This document shows positions 54,263 to 64,000 of a stretch of DNA of 64,000 nt, piece by piece (position 1 is the stretch's first letter; the number at the start of each line of letters is the position of its first letter). The position numbers were made by a program, and so were the translations under genes. Source of the DNA: Platerodrilus igneus (Eukaryota > Arthropoda > Insecta > Coleoptera > Lycidae); NCBI GenBank assembly GCA_036346225.1, contig JARFIW010001469.1:12370001-12434000 (forward strand), written 5' to 3'. The notes under the pieces were generated by a model, which ran no database searches, was not told the origin of the DNA, and saw only the letters and a list, made by a program, of their open reading frames with translations.

Positions 54263-54898
54263 TTAGCCTGAAGGGTGAATGGAGCCGAATTTCTATCAAA
54301 TATTGTAACCGAATGAAAATTTTGTTTTGAAATTAAACACAGAGCCCCATATCGACAGCCCCGTTTAATGATTCGCATTTTTCTAACATTTTTCATTATT
54401 TTACCAAAAATTGAATTGTTTGCAAATTTATAAAGGTTTTGAGCAAATTCTGTTTTAGCTCTCATGTGGATTCTTGTATTTAATTTGATAAAGGGTTTCA
54501 ACCAAGAAACAGGCTGAATTCTAAAATTTTTGTGAATGTGAGTCATAGCTACATCTGCAGATAAAAAAACATCGAGTAGCATTTTTTGAAAAAGTGCACA
54601 TCAATTTTAAACATTTCGAACCAGGAGGTGTGGCCTGCTCTGGACACAGGTAATTCCTTCTGAGCATCGCGAATTTCCGTAGGGAATTCTAGACCGCATT
54701 CAATAATATAACCTTTATCGTTCGTGATGCCCACGGCTCTAAAATAAAATTTTAATGTTTGTTCAGGCGCTAGCTATTTTAAATCGTCGTGAGGTAAGTA
54801 GCAAGATTCTGCACGACCATAAAGATCGCCGTAGAACAAAAGTTTACTGGACCTAGAGATATCGTAGGTTTTTCGGTAATATTGAGTATTGGATTTGT

Positions 54899-55208
54899 CC
54901 CATTCGGTTACATTACATGTGATTTTCCAATGCTCCACCCGAAGGTACTACATTGGCCAGGAAGCGAGTTTTTTTTACCTGGAAAATTTTGAATTTTGCC
55001 GAATCCTTGCTGTTCCAAGCAAGGTAGGGATCTTTAACGTGCGTGACAACACTCACACACGGGACCTCCATTTTACCTCTCATCCGAACGAGGGTGTATT
55101 TTTGCGAAAAATGCTCGCCTAACATTTTTCAAGCGGACCGTGTCGGGATTCGAACCAGGGATCTTGGGCGTAGTAGTTACATACATACCACTACGCCACG
55201 GAGCCGCC
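54899..55208 (-). mobile_element. tRNA-derived SINE, copy 2, full length
   Basis: Minus-strand copy of the family at 31021. The tRNA head lies at 55140-55208 (CTACGCCACGGAGCCGCC on the + strand), the central AGGGATCTTTAACGTGCGTG in the middle, and the 3' end ACATGTGATTTTCCAATG near 54910. TATTCGGTTACA-like phrases lie at both ends (54902 and 55209), consistent with a target duplication in the PolB sequence. Confidence 0.85.
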
Positions 55209-55496
55209 CCTATTCGGTTACATTATAATTTAATTAAGGAGCCGCTATCCTTGCGGCCACGTCCCCAATGCTCCACCCGAAGGTACTACACTGGGGCCTA
55301 TTCGGTTACATTACATGTGATTTTCCAATGCTCCACCCGAAGGTACTACATTGGCCAGGAAGCGAGTTTTTTTTTTAACCGGGAAAATTTGGAATTTTGC
55401 TCGCCTAACATTTTTCAAGCGGACCGTGTCGGTATTCGAACTCGGGACCTTGGACGTAGTAGTCACACACATACCAGTACGCCACGGAGCCGCCTC
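55209..55496 (-). mobile_element. SINE copy 3 (internally deleted) plus a SINE 3' scrap
   Basis: 55296-55496 is a minus-strand SINE with head and tail but lacking the central ~120 bp around the TTAAAGATCC block. 55209-55295 holds another SINE 3' end (CCAATGCTCCACCCGAAGG) on other sequence. TATTCGGTTACA occurs again at 55297 and 55500, giving a ladder of four such phrases across the cluster. Confidence 0.75.
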
Positions 55497-55810
55497 TTAT
55501 TCGGTTACAACTTGGTGATACCACCGGGAACTCCTGTTTTCACCTTTAAAAACATATCAACGTTGCAAATTAGTTCTAGCTTAACTTGAGTATAGAGCAT
55601 CATACTAATCCACAAAAACTTCACAACGTTACAAAATTTAAGGGACCTAATTTATATGTTTCGAGACAGTTTTTCTATAATCTTGGAATAAATCGCAAAG
55701 TAAAGGTATGTCGCATTTTAAGTACAAATCTGTGTAGTCACTTAAATTTATGCATTTAAGATGTTTCAAATGGTTTGAGCATGAATATAGTCGGATTCTT
55801 TAACATTAGA
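55497..55810 (-). pseudogene. PolB copy 4 middle section
   Basis: The sequence between the SINE cluster and the 55811 frame. It continues the polymerase in broken frames (LYLKCDI and the CDLFQDYRKTVSKHI block on the minus strand). Confidence 0.6.
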
Positions 55811-56269
55811 TTAATTAAAGTTGATATAAAAACATAATATAGGAAGAAGACATTCTTCCTTTAATTTCAAAATATCGTCCAAATACTCGTAAGGAAAGAT
55901 ACCTTTTCGCGTTAGCAATTTAATGTGCTTCGATTTTAGTGAACTAAATTCATTTTTTAATAACTTAAAATTATCGCAGTACAGTTCGCAGGCCACTTTT
56001 TCTAAAGACATTGACATGAAGAGAAAGGAATCTATGAACCTGAAAGTTGCATTTAAGTCATTGTATCTTTTAGAAATTGTTATATACTTTTCATTGATTA
56101 AGGGAGTAACCTTTGTCGGTCTTTCGGAGGCATTAGCGAGTTTTTAATCTAGGGGATAATCTAAAATAGCTTAAAGTTTAAGCTACAACTGCTATTGCAA
56201 CACATCATATCCTATTACATTTGATTTTCCAATGCTCCACCCAAAGGTACTATATTGGCCATGAAGCAC

Positions 56270-58144
56270 ATTCTCAGGCAGTTAATCCTACAGTATCTAC
56301 GCTGCCGTGAAGTACATGTCTGCGTGGGAACCATTTTCTTATGCAGGGTGGTAGCTAAGGGCTGTCCTCAGAGTGGCGTATTGTCACCACAACTATGCAA
56401 CCTTAGTAGTTGACAACCTGCTACATCGTCTTAATTGGGCCAGCTTCTACACGGTGGGGTATACTGATGACTTGGCTACTGTAGCAGTTGACAAATATGA
56501 GCAACTGCTGTGCAATTTAATGCAAACAGCATTAAAACTAATTGAACGATGGTGCGTGGAAAATTCCTTGACCATAAACCCAAACAAGACCTCGCTAGCC
56601 TTGTTTACCAGCAAAAGAAAATTACCGGCAACCAGATTATCATCACTTTTTCAAACATCCCTAACCCTCTCAAAGGAAGTCAAGTATTTGGGTATTATAC
56701 TTTATAAGAAACTGAAATGGGCTAAACACTTATAAGTAAAAGTTAGGAAAGCTAGCAGTGTTCTGGCAATGCAGACGTGCCCTAGGCAAACTTCTGTGGA
56801 CTTTCACCAAAGGCTGTCCCATGGCTATACACTGCAGTAGTACGACATATGCTATGCTATGAAGCTGTTGTTTGGTGGCTCCGAACTAGACAAGTTAACG
56901 CAGCTAAAGAACTGACGCACATACACAGACTAATCTGTCTCAGTATCACGGGCGCAATGAAATCCACACCAACTGCGGCCTTGGAAGCCATCTTGAGCTT
57001 CCCTCCGCTAGATCTGCATGTGGATGAGGTGGCTCAAAGAGCGGCACTAAGACTAAAAGTTAAGGGATTGGGGAACAATAAGGGAGACGGTGGGAGACAC
57101 CAGGATATCTTAAACGAGGCGTCGCTAACAATGCCACTCTTGAATGTCATGGTCGACTCAATTGCACCCAAACTAATATTCAGGAAGCAGTACAAAGTCT
57201 GTATGGACCCTAAAGACGTGATTCCAGTAGATACATTTATCTACACAAATGGATCAAAAACGAAGCGGGCAGGAATCTTTACAGATGACCTAGACCTTCA
57301 CGAAAGCATAGCGTTGGAAACGCAGGCAACTGTTTTCCAAACAGAAGTCATTGCGACCACGCAAGGTGCCAGTGTTATTTTGGAACGAAGTATTCAAAAC
57401 AAAACAATACGCATATCCACAGAAAGCAGGGCAGCGTTAATGACTCTAAATAGGCAGAAGATCCTTTCAGAGGCGGTACTTCAGTGGCACCGCAGTCTTA
57501 AACAGGCTTCTTACTCTAATATTCTTGAGCTGGCCTCGATCAAGGGTCATTCAGGTAAATACGGTAATGAGCAGGCTGACGCCTTGGCGAGACAGGAATC
57601 TACTCAAGGTTTTTGTCGAACCTGAGTCATCGGTCTTTCTTTTGCCATATGTGCCATTTACCATGATAAAACAGAGAACCTACCATCGCCATTGCGAGAA
57701 GTGGGCAAAGGAAACATTTTGCCAATACGCAAAAATGTTCATTAAGTCTCCTTCGAAAAAAAATGGGAAACTTTGCACAAGCTTGCCGAGACAAAAACTA
57801 AGACTCTTAGTATGTGTTTTGACTGGGCACTGCAAGGTAAAAAAGCACATGCACAGATTAGGTTGTTCAGAGAACCCAACCTGTCGCAGTTGCCAACGGG
57901 ATGAGATGGCAGAGCACATCCTGTGCACTTGTCCGGCACTCGCCAACCTTCGAGGATCAATGTTTGGTGAATTCTGGCCAGACACCGCCAGAATTAGCAA
58001 CACTCCATGCACCGATATCCTTAGGTTCGTCTGTAAGCGGGATGGCTGCGTGAGTGACGATCAGGTATAAAAAGGTAGCAATGGGCCCATATTGAGGCCT
58101 AAGTGCGCGGGGCCCTGTCACCCTTCCAATAAAATCAATCAAGT
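56270..58144 (+). mobile_element. RNase H-bearing LINE (LOA/Jockey-superfamily type), 5'-truncated
   Basis: Inserted in SINE copy 4 with an approximate 11-bp target duplication (GGCCATGAAGC at 56258-56268, GACCATGAAAC at 58145-58155). It starts in the RT palm and continues through RNase H and a C-terminal zinc-type segment to CCAATAAAATCAATCAAG, with no long poly(A). Confidence 0.8.
56340..58070 (+). pseudogene. LINE RT palm, RNase H and C-terminal domain
   Basis: The RT part has GCPQSGVLSPQLCNLVVDNL and the catalytic box GYTDDLATVAV (56373-56735), then a stop and frame break. 56849-57625 carries the post-RT region and an RNase H domain: FIYTNGSKTKRAG (first catalytic Asp replaced by Asn), IRISTESRAALMTLN and IKGHSGKYGNEQADALARQ. 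57525-58070 overlaps in another frame and ends with a Cys/His cluster: CRSCQRDEMAEHILCTCPAL. Truncated at the 5' end, with at least two frame breaks. Confidence 0.82.
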
Positions 58145-58300
58145 GACCATGAAACGAGTTTTTTTTAACCTAGAAAATTTTGAATATTGCCGAATTCTTG
58201 CTGTTACAAGCAAGGTAGGAATCTTTGACGTGATTGATAACACTCACACACAGGATCTCTATTTTACTTCTCATCTGGATGAAAACGTATTTTTGTGAGA

Positions 58301-58553
58301 AAAAAAATGCGCGCGTACCCCAATCACAAAGCCATTACTATATTTCTAGGTTTTTAAATACGTTGGCAGTACTTACTGGCAGTTCTATAAAAATTATTAG
58401 GTAATTCAGAAAATAACAGATCCCTGTTGTAATAAGTTCTATCTCTAATTTTAGAAGCTCTAAAATATTAAATGAACCACATTTACCTTTTCATTGTAAC
58501 GTGCATCAATGCTCAAATTGTATATTGCATATAAATTGTCAAGATGATAAAAT
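58301..58553. other. Unassigned stretch
   Basis: AT-rich, no feature seen. Confidence 0.4.
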
Positions 58554-58672
58554 CGAGCGAGAGAGCGAGAGAGAGCGAGAGAGAGAGAGAGAGAGAGAAA
58601 GAGAAAGAGAGAGAGCAAGAGAGAAAGAGGGAGGGAGAGAGAGAGAGAGAGAAAGAGAGAAAGCTCTCTCGA
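58554..58672. repeat. (GA)n-rich microsatellite
   Basis: About 120 bp of GAGA with CGAG and AAAG interruptions. The Ser/Leu-rich frame on the minus strand at 58513-58698 is a by-product. Confidence 0.95.
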
Positions 58673-60570
58673 GGCATTAAATTGTAATTTATAAACACAT
58701 GTGCATAAAAGCCCAGACTAGTAACAATATGAATATAAAAAATGGTTACTCATAAGTTGCGAGCTGGGGCGAGAAGGTGAACTCGTTGCGAATGATACGC
58801 TCAAGATTATCCACCTGAACTGCCGATGCTGACGCCTTCGTTTATTTCATGTAGCCTAAAACCAAGCTTGCGGTTGGGTTAGGTTTGTCTTTAAATAACG
58901 AATTCAATATTAGTTTTTTTAAAAATAAAAATTAAATACTACATGAAAAAAATAATTAAAATTGAAATTGTTAAAAACATTTAAATTACAAATTTTGTAT
59001 GGGTGAAATAGGCGTTAAAAAAAATTAAATTTAGATTTTTCTTGAAGGGGTGGGGTCCCGTAGCAAAATACAACGTTGGCTAACTGCAGTGGTGCGGGAG
59101 TGGGTTCCCATAAATAAATGAGAAAAATTTAAAGAAAAATAAAAAAGTACAAAATTAATATATAACATGGCTTAAATTCAAAAATTCTACATCACATTAA
59201 CACCTACCCCAAAACGTCTTTCTTTGTCAAATTGAATTTATAGAAGTGTAGTTAACATGAATTTAAATGATTGGAAAGCGAATGGTTTTTAACGTAACGA
59301 GACTGTAAAGTTTTGAGTATGAACAGGAACGTAACGTGTTATTCAAAGTTACTAATTGTCCCAACAAAATATGTAATTATTTTTACTTAATTAATGTCTT
59401 ATTACCAGAATACCCACAATAGACATTAAAAATTCAAAGGGTTGTCCTTCAACGTTACATAAAAGTTTATAAGGGTACTCACTTCATTTTGACTCTAAGA
59501 TTTTCAGCAACCATCAATATTGTTCCTCTCTTTGTTTTTTTTGAATCCAAACTCAACAGAGTCCTGACTCAAAACATGCCACAAAGTTTAAATCGAATGG
59601 AGGGATGACTCATCAGCTCTCGTTTGGTTCAAGATGGTTTTCCGGCATTACATCCGCACTCACGCGTTCATGAACATACCCTGACATTTGAAGAGGAATT
59701 TTGTTTTGTTAGATGTAGTTTACCAAATTACTTCTCTTCAAAAATTTCATACAATTTTTCTCAAAGCTCTTAAACCTTCTACCAAATTCCCATCTAAAAA
59801 CTTACCGTCATTACTCCTAACTCCCTGTTTTATTCTCGCATATATCTAAATTTTAAATTTTTAAGGTAACCGAGTTCTGTATAACTGACTATATTTCTAG
59901 TTTCGTTGCGATCAACAAACCTATTTTACTCCTACGGTAAATCATATATTAATTTTAGAAGGTCAGCGTCTGATTAATACAATGTTTCAAGTTCGCTCAT
60001 AATTCTCACACCCACAGTCTATTATACGAAACGGTTACATTATCTGTGTAACCATATACATCTGTATTATGATTTTTCATGTCTGTGGTTTCTTTTTATG
60101 TTAATTGAAACTGTCCATTAATAGCTATATTGCATAGAATTTATTAAACCAACTTTCTAAAGTTCATATTTGGTGTGCTTATTAATGAGTTCACTATTAT
60201 TTTCTTAATAATTCTGCAAGATTCTTAAAACATGATATGCTTCCACAATAAAATTCGAAGGCTATAATAGGTTTGTTTACCTTCTGGTTGTTTAAAATAA
60301 TTTACAACCCTATATTTGATTTCCAATATGTATTTAACAGAAATAAAACGATTTTCCTTGAGGTTTTCAGTTTAATTCGAATAAAAATTTAATTGCAAGT
60401 CATGTTCTTTAAACACTATTGTACATGAAAATTAAAATTGTACAGTGTGCTTCAGTAACAAGTTAGTCCATCAAGGTTAATTCCTTTCTTTTAAGTATAC
60501 TACCTGGTTAGCTAAACGTATCGCTATACAATTGTTTCAAGGTTAAGGATTATCTTAATGTGTATTAATG
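58673..60570. other. Unassigned stretch, 1.9 kb
   Basis: AT-rich with homopolymer A/T runs near 58910-59040. No coding frame, RNA gene or named element recognised. Confidence 0.4.
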
Positions 60571-60705
60571 CATGCGCCCATGTGTGTGTGTGTGTGTGTA
60601 TGTGCGTGTGTGCATGTGTGTATGTGCGTGCGTGTGTGTGAACTCGCATGTATGCGTGCGTGTGTGCTTGCGTGAATACGTACATGCGTGCGTGTGTGCA
60701 TATGA
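60571..60705. repeat. (TG)n/(CGTG)n microsatellite
   Basis: Alternating purine-pyrimidine tract of about 135 bp with TGCGTG variants, a potential Z-DNA former. Confidence 0.9.
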
Positions 60706-61632
60706 GTCCGTGTTCATAATATTGTTTTTGATTTAGGATTTGCGTTCAAGACTAGAAATCTAACGGTGGGAACGTTGTAGTTGTATAGTGTTTTTTATAT
60801 TTTAAGTCTAATTTATCAAGCGCCAAAATTTAAGGATGACCTTAAAAGTACTCTGCTTTCGATAGTATAGTTTGTTTCTTAACCTATCTGAAAGTGAAAG
60901 TGATGACATTTAATTATTTGCAGCTATGCTTTGCATCACTGGTAGATAAAATGGTTTATTCTATTGTTTAAGCTCACAAAGTGAAGTTGATTTTAAGTTA
61001 GTTTCATCCATAATACGATTCGAATATTCATAGTTTCTGGTATTTACTTATGTAAGAGCACTTGTTAGGCACTTTTTTGGTAAGTAATTACAAGTAAATA
61101 TGTACTTGTTTATTTTGCTTTATATAATTTCTTTAACAGTATACACATCAGATTTATAATATTCCCGAGTTATCATTTCCTATCAATATCTAACCTTTTC
61201 TTCCTAAAATTACCCTGCCACGTATCTATCCGGTGACTTTAATTGACTGCACCTTCTAAAAGTTCAATCAGTATCGTTTAAATTTTCGTTTATTATATTA
61301 ATAGCTAGACCATTAATCGGATCAGTACGAGACTCATAAGAAATCGTTATAAGTTCATTAATATTATTATTAATTTTGAGTATCTAATTAATATAAGTTT
61401 TTCATAAAACCTTGTGCGGTTTCGACTTCCTAGTTGCTTAAACTTAACCGTTTAATTATTTTTGTTCAAGCCCAGGTAATTTGTTATGACTTTAATCAAT
61501 TCCCTCCACTAATTCACCTTTCTTAAAATTAATCACTCTACTCCGTTTATAATTTTTAACTTGGGTTAGCTTTGATTCAGAAACCGCTTGCTTAATAGAA
61601 AGCAAGAATAAATCTAATCAACAACGTACGTA
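60706..61632. other. Unassigned stretch
   Basis: AT-rich. It may contain decayed downstream parts of the Gypsy element that follows, but nothing is readable. Confidence 0.35.
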
Positions 61633-61990
61633 TTATCTCTTTATAATTAACTTAGCCGGTCTTTGCTTAGTAACAGAATGCGGTGTAATTCTGTGTTGAA
61701 GTAAAATCAGTTTTAAGTTAATGTTAATATACTTTGAGTAGAAAACATTACTCCTCAGCAGACAATTTTCTATTACATTTACCATGATTTCGGCTGCCCC
61801 ATTACTTGAGGAATACTGTGCAGTTGTGGTCAATTTACTTCCATTTGGTTTAAGGAGTTGTGTAAATTTTTGTGACACAAATTGTCTGCCGATAACGGAA
61901 ATAATTTCTTTGGGTAATCCATATCTAGCGAAAATCTCCCTCAATTTATCTATCGATTGTTGCTGAAAATGCAATATTCCCCATACAAAA
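61633..61990 (-). pseudogene. Gypsy-type integrase core fragment
   Basis: The minus-strand frame reads SIDKLREIFARYGLPKEIIS, VIGRQFVSQKFTQLLKPNG, AQYSSSNGAAEIMVNVIENC and LILLQHRITPHSVTKQRPAK. In active relatives these are 'VSDNGTQF', 'PYHPSSNGAAER' and 'YRTTPHSVT', so the second catalytic Asp (DN, here VI) and the Glu context are damaged. No protease, RT or RNase H is present nearby. Confidence 0.8.
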
Positions 61991-62014
61991 CATTCAATCT
62001 GTAGTATTTCTTTC

Positions 62015-62330
62015 GTCGTGTGGGGTCACCTTGTCAATGTTTCGTTATAACAGAGATAATATTCGTTTATTTACAAGTTAAGATAACAACATGACTATGA
62101 ACGAACAAAGAAAATATTTACAATTTCTTTGTGAACGAATTAAAATGGCAAAAATCTTTATTTTTAAAAATAGGCACTTTAGTTAATAAAACTTGGCACC
62201 AGGAATAAGCTTCTATGCGCATATGGGATTACACAATATAAAAATTATCTACGCTAACGCAACGATTAAAACTTCCATATCAATCCTCTCCTCGAATTCT
62301 CATGTGCAGGTTGTGGTAGTTGACGCCGTC
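62015..62330 (-). mobile_element. Probable Gypsy LTR and primer-binding leader
   Basis: On the minus strand, AAGGTGACCCCACACG (62015-62032) resembles the GGTGACCCC leader that follows the primer-binding site in Gypsy elements. The sequence before it (62036-62330) has LTR-like traits, including TAAATAAACG as a polyadenylation-type signal. It lies just beyond the integrase scrap in the same orientation, so gag-pol was largely deleted. LTR borders are not proven. Confidence 0.4.
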
Positions 62331-62439
62331 GTACAGTAACCAGCGTGCAAGAAGCTCGATGAATGTGTAGTATATCAAAATACACGTTTATTACTTCTTT
62401 TTGTTTATTTGTTCCAACGTTTCAGTAATCTGCTACCTG

Positions 62440-63130
62440 GCTTCCCCTCAGAAAGTAACTGTGAGTAATGTGTGTGTATGTGCGTTTGTGGGCGCGTGCG
62501 CTTGAGGGCATGTGTTATGTGTTTGTGTGTGTGTGTGTGTGCGTGTGTGAGGCTGTGTATATGTAGTGTTGATATCCGTGTTACGTTCACCTTCTAGGAC
62601 CAGGATCATCGGCAGCAGGAAATCCCAGTCAAGGAAGAACGCTCAACGGATATTACTTTATGAGTCCGGACCATCGGTAGCCGGAAATGCAGATGTTGAA
62701 AAGGCATTGTAAGTGTGTGAATAGGTGTTTGTGTTTGTACAGCGTTTGAGAAAGTAACTGTGAGTAAGGTGTGTGTGCGTGGGTGTGTGTGTGTGTGTGT
62801 GTGGGCAAGCGTGCGTATGTGTGTGTGTGTTTGTTTGTTTGTGTGTGTATGTGTGTCTGTGTGTGTGTATGCGTTGTGTACTGTGTGTGCGTATGTGTTG
62901 TGTATGTGATGTTGATACCTGTATTACGTTCCCCCAATGTAAGTGTGTGAGTAGGTGTTTGTGTTTGTACAGTGTTTGAGAGGAGGGCTGTGTGTGTGTG
63001 TGTGTGTGTTTGTGTGTTATTTGTATTCGCCTGGCATCCCCAAGTATTAGCACCATCGGCAGCTGGAAATCCAGTCTTGGGGGGAGAATGCTTAGCAGAT
63101 GTACTTGAAGTGTGTTTGAAATGTTAATTT
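62440..63130. repeat. Complex TG-rich minisatellite
   Basis: Alternating (TG)n runs and longer modules: GAAAGTAACTGTGAGTAA (62451, 62752), GTAAGTGTGTGARTAGGTGT (62708, 62938), GTTGATAYC..GTTACGTTC (62570, 62910), and ATCGGCAGCNGGAAATCC variants (62607, 62673, 63052). The His/Thr-rich minus-strand frames across it are repeat artefacts. Confidence 0.9.
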
Positions 63131-63639
63131 GTGTTATGTTTGCCCAAGTTACCAAAAGGTTGGATTAAATTCGCAAATTTTGTTGAGGTTTGAACTTACA
63201 CTATTACACAAAAAACTAGGTTCTTTCAGAGGAAAGTATTTGTTTGTGTAGTATTTTCCTCAGGTATGTGTAAGTTTGGTTCTTAAAATTTAGCGTCAGT
63301 AAAAAGAAAAGAAATTCCCTCTTCTACTACTTAAGATTAACTTATACTACTACTGTTACTTATTATTTGTTAGAGACGGGGTTGCTACTATGAAGGAGCA
63401 TGCAAATCCTACATATTAGGGGTTGGGTAGTTTCAAAGTCGGTTTGATGTTTTAATCTTGTTGCTTGTGATCATCAAGAGCGGATCTCTTGGAATTCCAG
63501 GAGATCGGCCTCCGGGGCAGAGCCTCGGTCCTAGGAGAGGTGGCACTTTTATGTCTTTGTCCGGGTAGTTTTGTTTGTGTCCTTTATTCGTCAAGATAGC
63601 GTTGGTGAACGAGTGCCGTGGTTCTTTGTGCGAGTGTAT
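63131..63639. other. Unassigned stretch
   Basis: No domain seen. It may be the 3' UTR of the LINE fragment that follows on the minus strand. Confidence 0.35.
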
Positions 63640-64000
63640 TTAAGTGTGGAAAATGGATTTTCTTTTAAATCATTGCGTGTACGGTCTTGTTGAATAATGT
63701 TTGCCTATGTTGTCTATGTGCGGTTGTCATTACACTCCAATAATAGATGTTCCGGTGTTTCTATATCTCCACACGTGCATATGTTGTTGTCAACTAAATT
63801 CATGCGTTTTCTGTATGTTGGTTAGGGTCCGTAGCCATTTAGGTAATTAATAAATCGTTGACTGGGCACCAGGTATTTGGCTTTTAGGCGGTTTTTGTTA
63901 TTTGGGATTTTGCACATACTCTTTTACAGGTTGTGCTTTGATCCCAACGTGTCTGCCATTCTGCAAGTATGTAGTTCTTTGTTTCCGCCTATGTCATGGG
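63640..64000 (-). pseudogene. R1/I-type LINE C-terminal fragment, runs off the edge
   Basis: On the minus strand, broken frames give AEWQTRWDQSTT, KAKYLVPSQRFINYLNGYG and ICTCGDIETPEHLLLECND. This is the post-RT C-terminus with the C-x-C..H..C cluster of non-LTR elements of the R1/I/Jockey group. A stop after GYGP and other shifts show decay. The RT would lie right of the window. Confidence 0.65.

Larger units (their letters stand above)
54262..56147 (-). pseudogene. Polinton-type DNA polymerase B, copy 4, split by SINEs
   Basis: Minus-strand order: N-proximal KVTPLINEKYIT and FMSMSLEKVACELYCDN, then KLLTRKGIFPYEYLDD (55811-56147), a DYTDLYLKCDI-like block near 55730, a damaged motif A region DLYGRAESCYLPHDD near 54800, GYIIECGLEFPTEIRDAQKE (54549-54734), and motif B KFANNSIFGKIMKNVR (54250-54582). 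The chain stops after HSVTIFDR at the junction with the integrase at 54262, so motif C is absent. Two SINE insertions interrupt it at 54899-55496. More diverged from copies 1 and 2 than those are from each other. Confidence 0.82.
56213..58300 (-). mobile_element. SINE copy 4, split by a LINE
   Basis: The SINE 3' part is at 56213-56269 (GATTTTCCAATGCTCCACCC) and its continuation at 58145-58300 (GAAACGAGTTTTTTTTAACC, then a degenerate AGGAATCTTTGACGTG block). The tRNA head is not recognisable beyond 58300. The break lies in the phrase CCATGAARC, repeated on both sides of the LINE. Confidence 0.8.

Noticed and set aside
58513..58698. Ser/Leu-rich 61-codon frame
   Set aside because: Pure by-product of the GA microsatellite.
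62405..63155. His/Thr-rich reading frames on the minus strand
   Set aside because: They are generated by (TG)n repeats read in two frames, with no domain or codon bias.

Overview
The window looks like repeat-rich, AT-rich nuclear DNA from an insect. A beetle is plausible from the CYP9-like P450 and the mix of RTE-like LINEs, Penelope-like elements, Polinton-type polymerases and mariners, but the sequence does not prove the order. There is no bacterial gene organisation, operon or CRISPR array.

The one gene that reads intact is a cytochrome P450 (CYP3 clan, CYP9-like) on the + strand from 9222 to 41211. Its six exons join with matching splice phases into 501 codons and carry every family signature. 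Intron 4 is about 30.3 kb (10418-40709) and is filled with transposons.

Layout: 1-640 satellite-like tandem repeat. 805-6690 degenerate Polinton/adintovirus-type protein-primed DNA polymerase B copies in a head-to-head inverted duplication, with a Tc1/mariner-type transposon carrying ~490-bp inverted repeats (2069-4355) inserted in one arm. 6843-8868 truncated RTE-like LINE fused to a LINE ORF1-like fragment. 9222-10417 P450 exons 1-4. 12294-20188 two Penelope-like elements in inverted orientation between (TA)n tracts, the left one interrupted by a second RTE-like LINE with a 12-bp target-site duplication. 21601-24998 a third, nearly full-length but broken RTE-like LINE. 28630-30990 a related LINE family with an internal tandem duplication. 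31021-31319 a tRNA-derived SINE. 32040-33135 minisatellite, then more of the satellite seen at the window start. 33805-34975 another PolB C-terminal fragment and an unrecognised protein-coding relic. 35948-37174 two pipsqueak-type HTH reading frames. 38.2-39.9 kb small repeats and a perfect 54-bp palindrome. 40710-41211 P450 exons 5-6.

Downstream of the P450: a dead mariner (41463-42674), an EN/C-terminal LINE relic (45430-46741), a third Penelope-like relic ending at (TA)n (47482-48279), a broad stretch without recognisable genes, a Polinton integrase abutting an oppositely oriented PolB (53852-56147) hit by several SINEs, an RNase H-bearing LINE inserted in a SINE (56270-58144), a Gypsy integrase/LTR remnant (61633-62330), TG-rich minisatellites, and an R1/I-like LINE 3' fragment running off the right edge.

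Apart from the P450, and possibly the psq-type frames and one small ORF, the coding sequence is mobile-element debris. What is most informative is the nesting order, the two large inverted duplications, and the survival of a correctly phased P450 across 30 kb of insertions.
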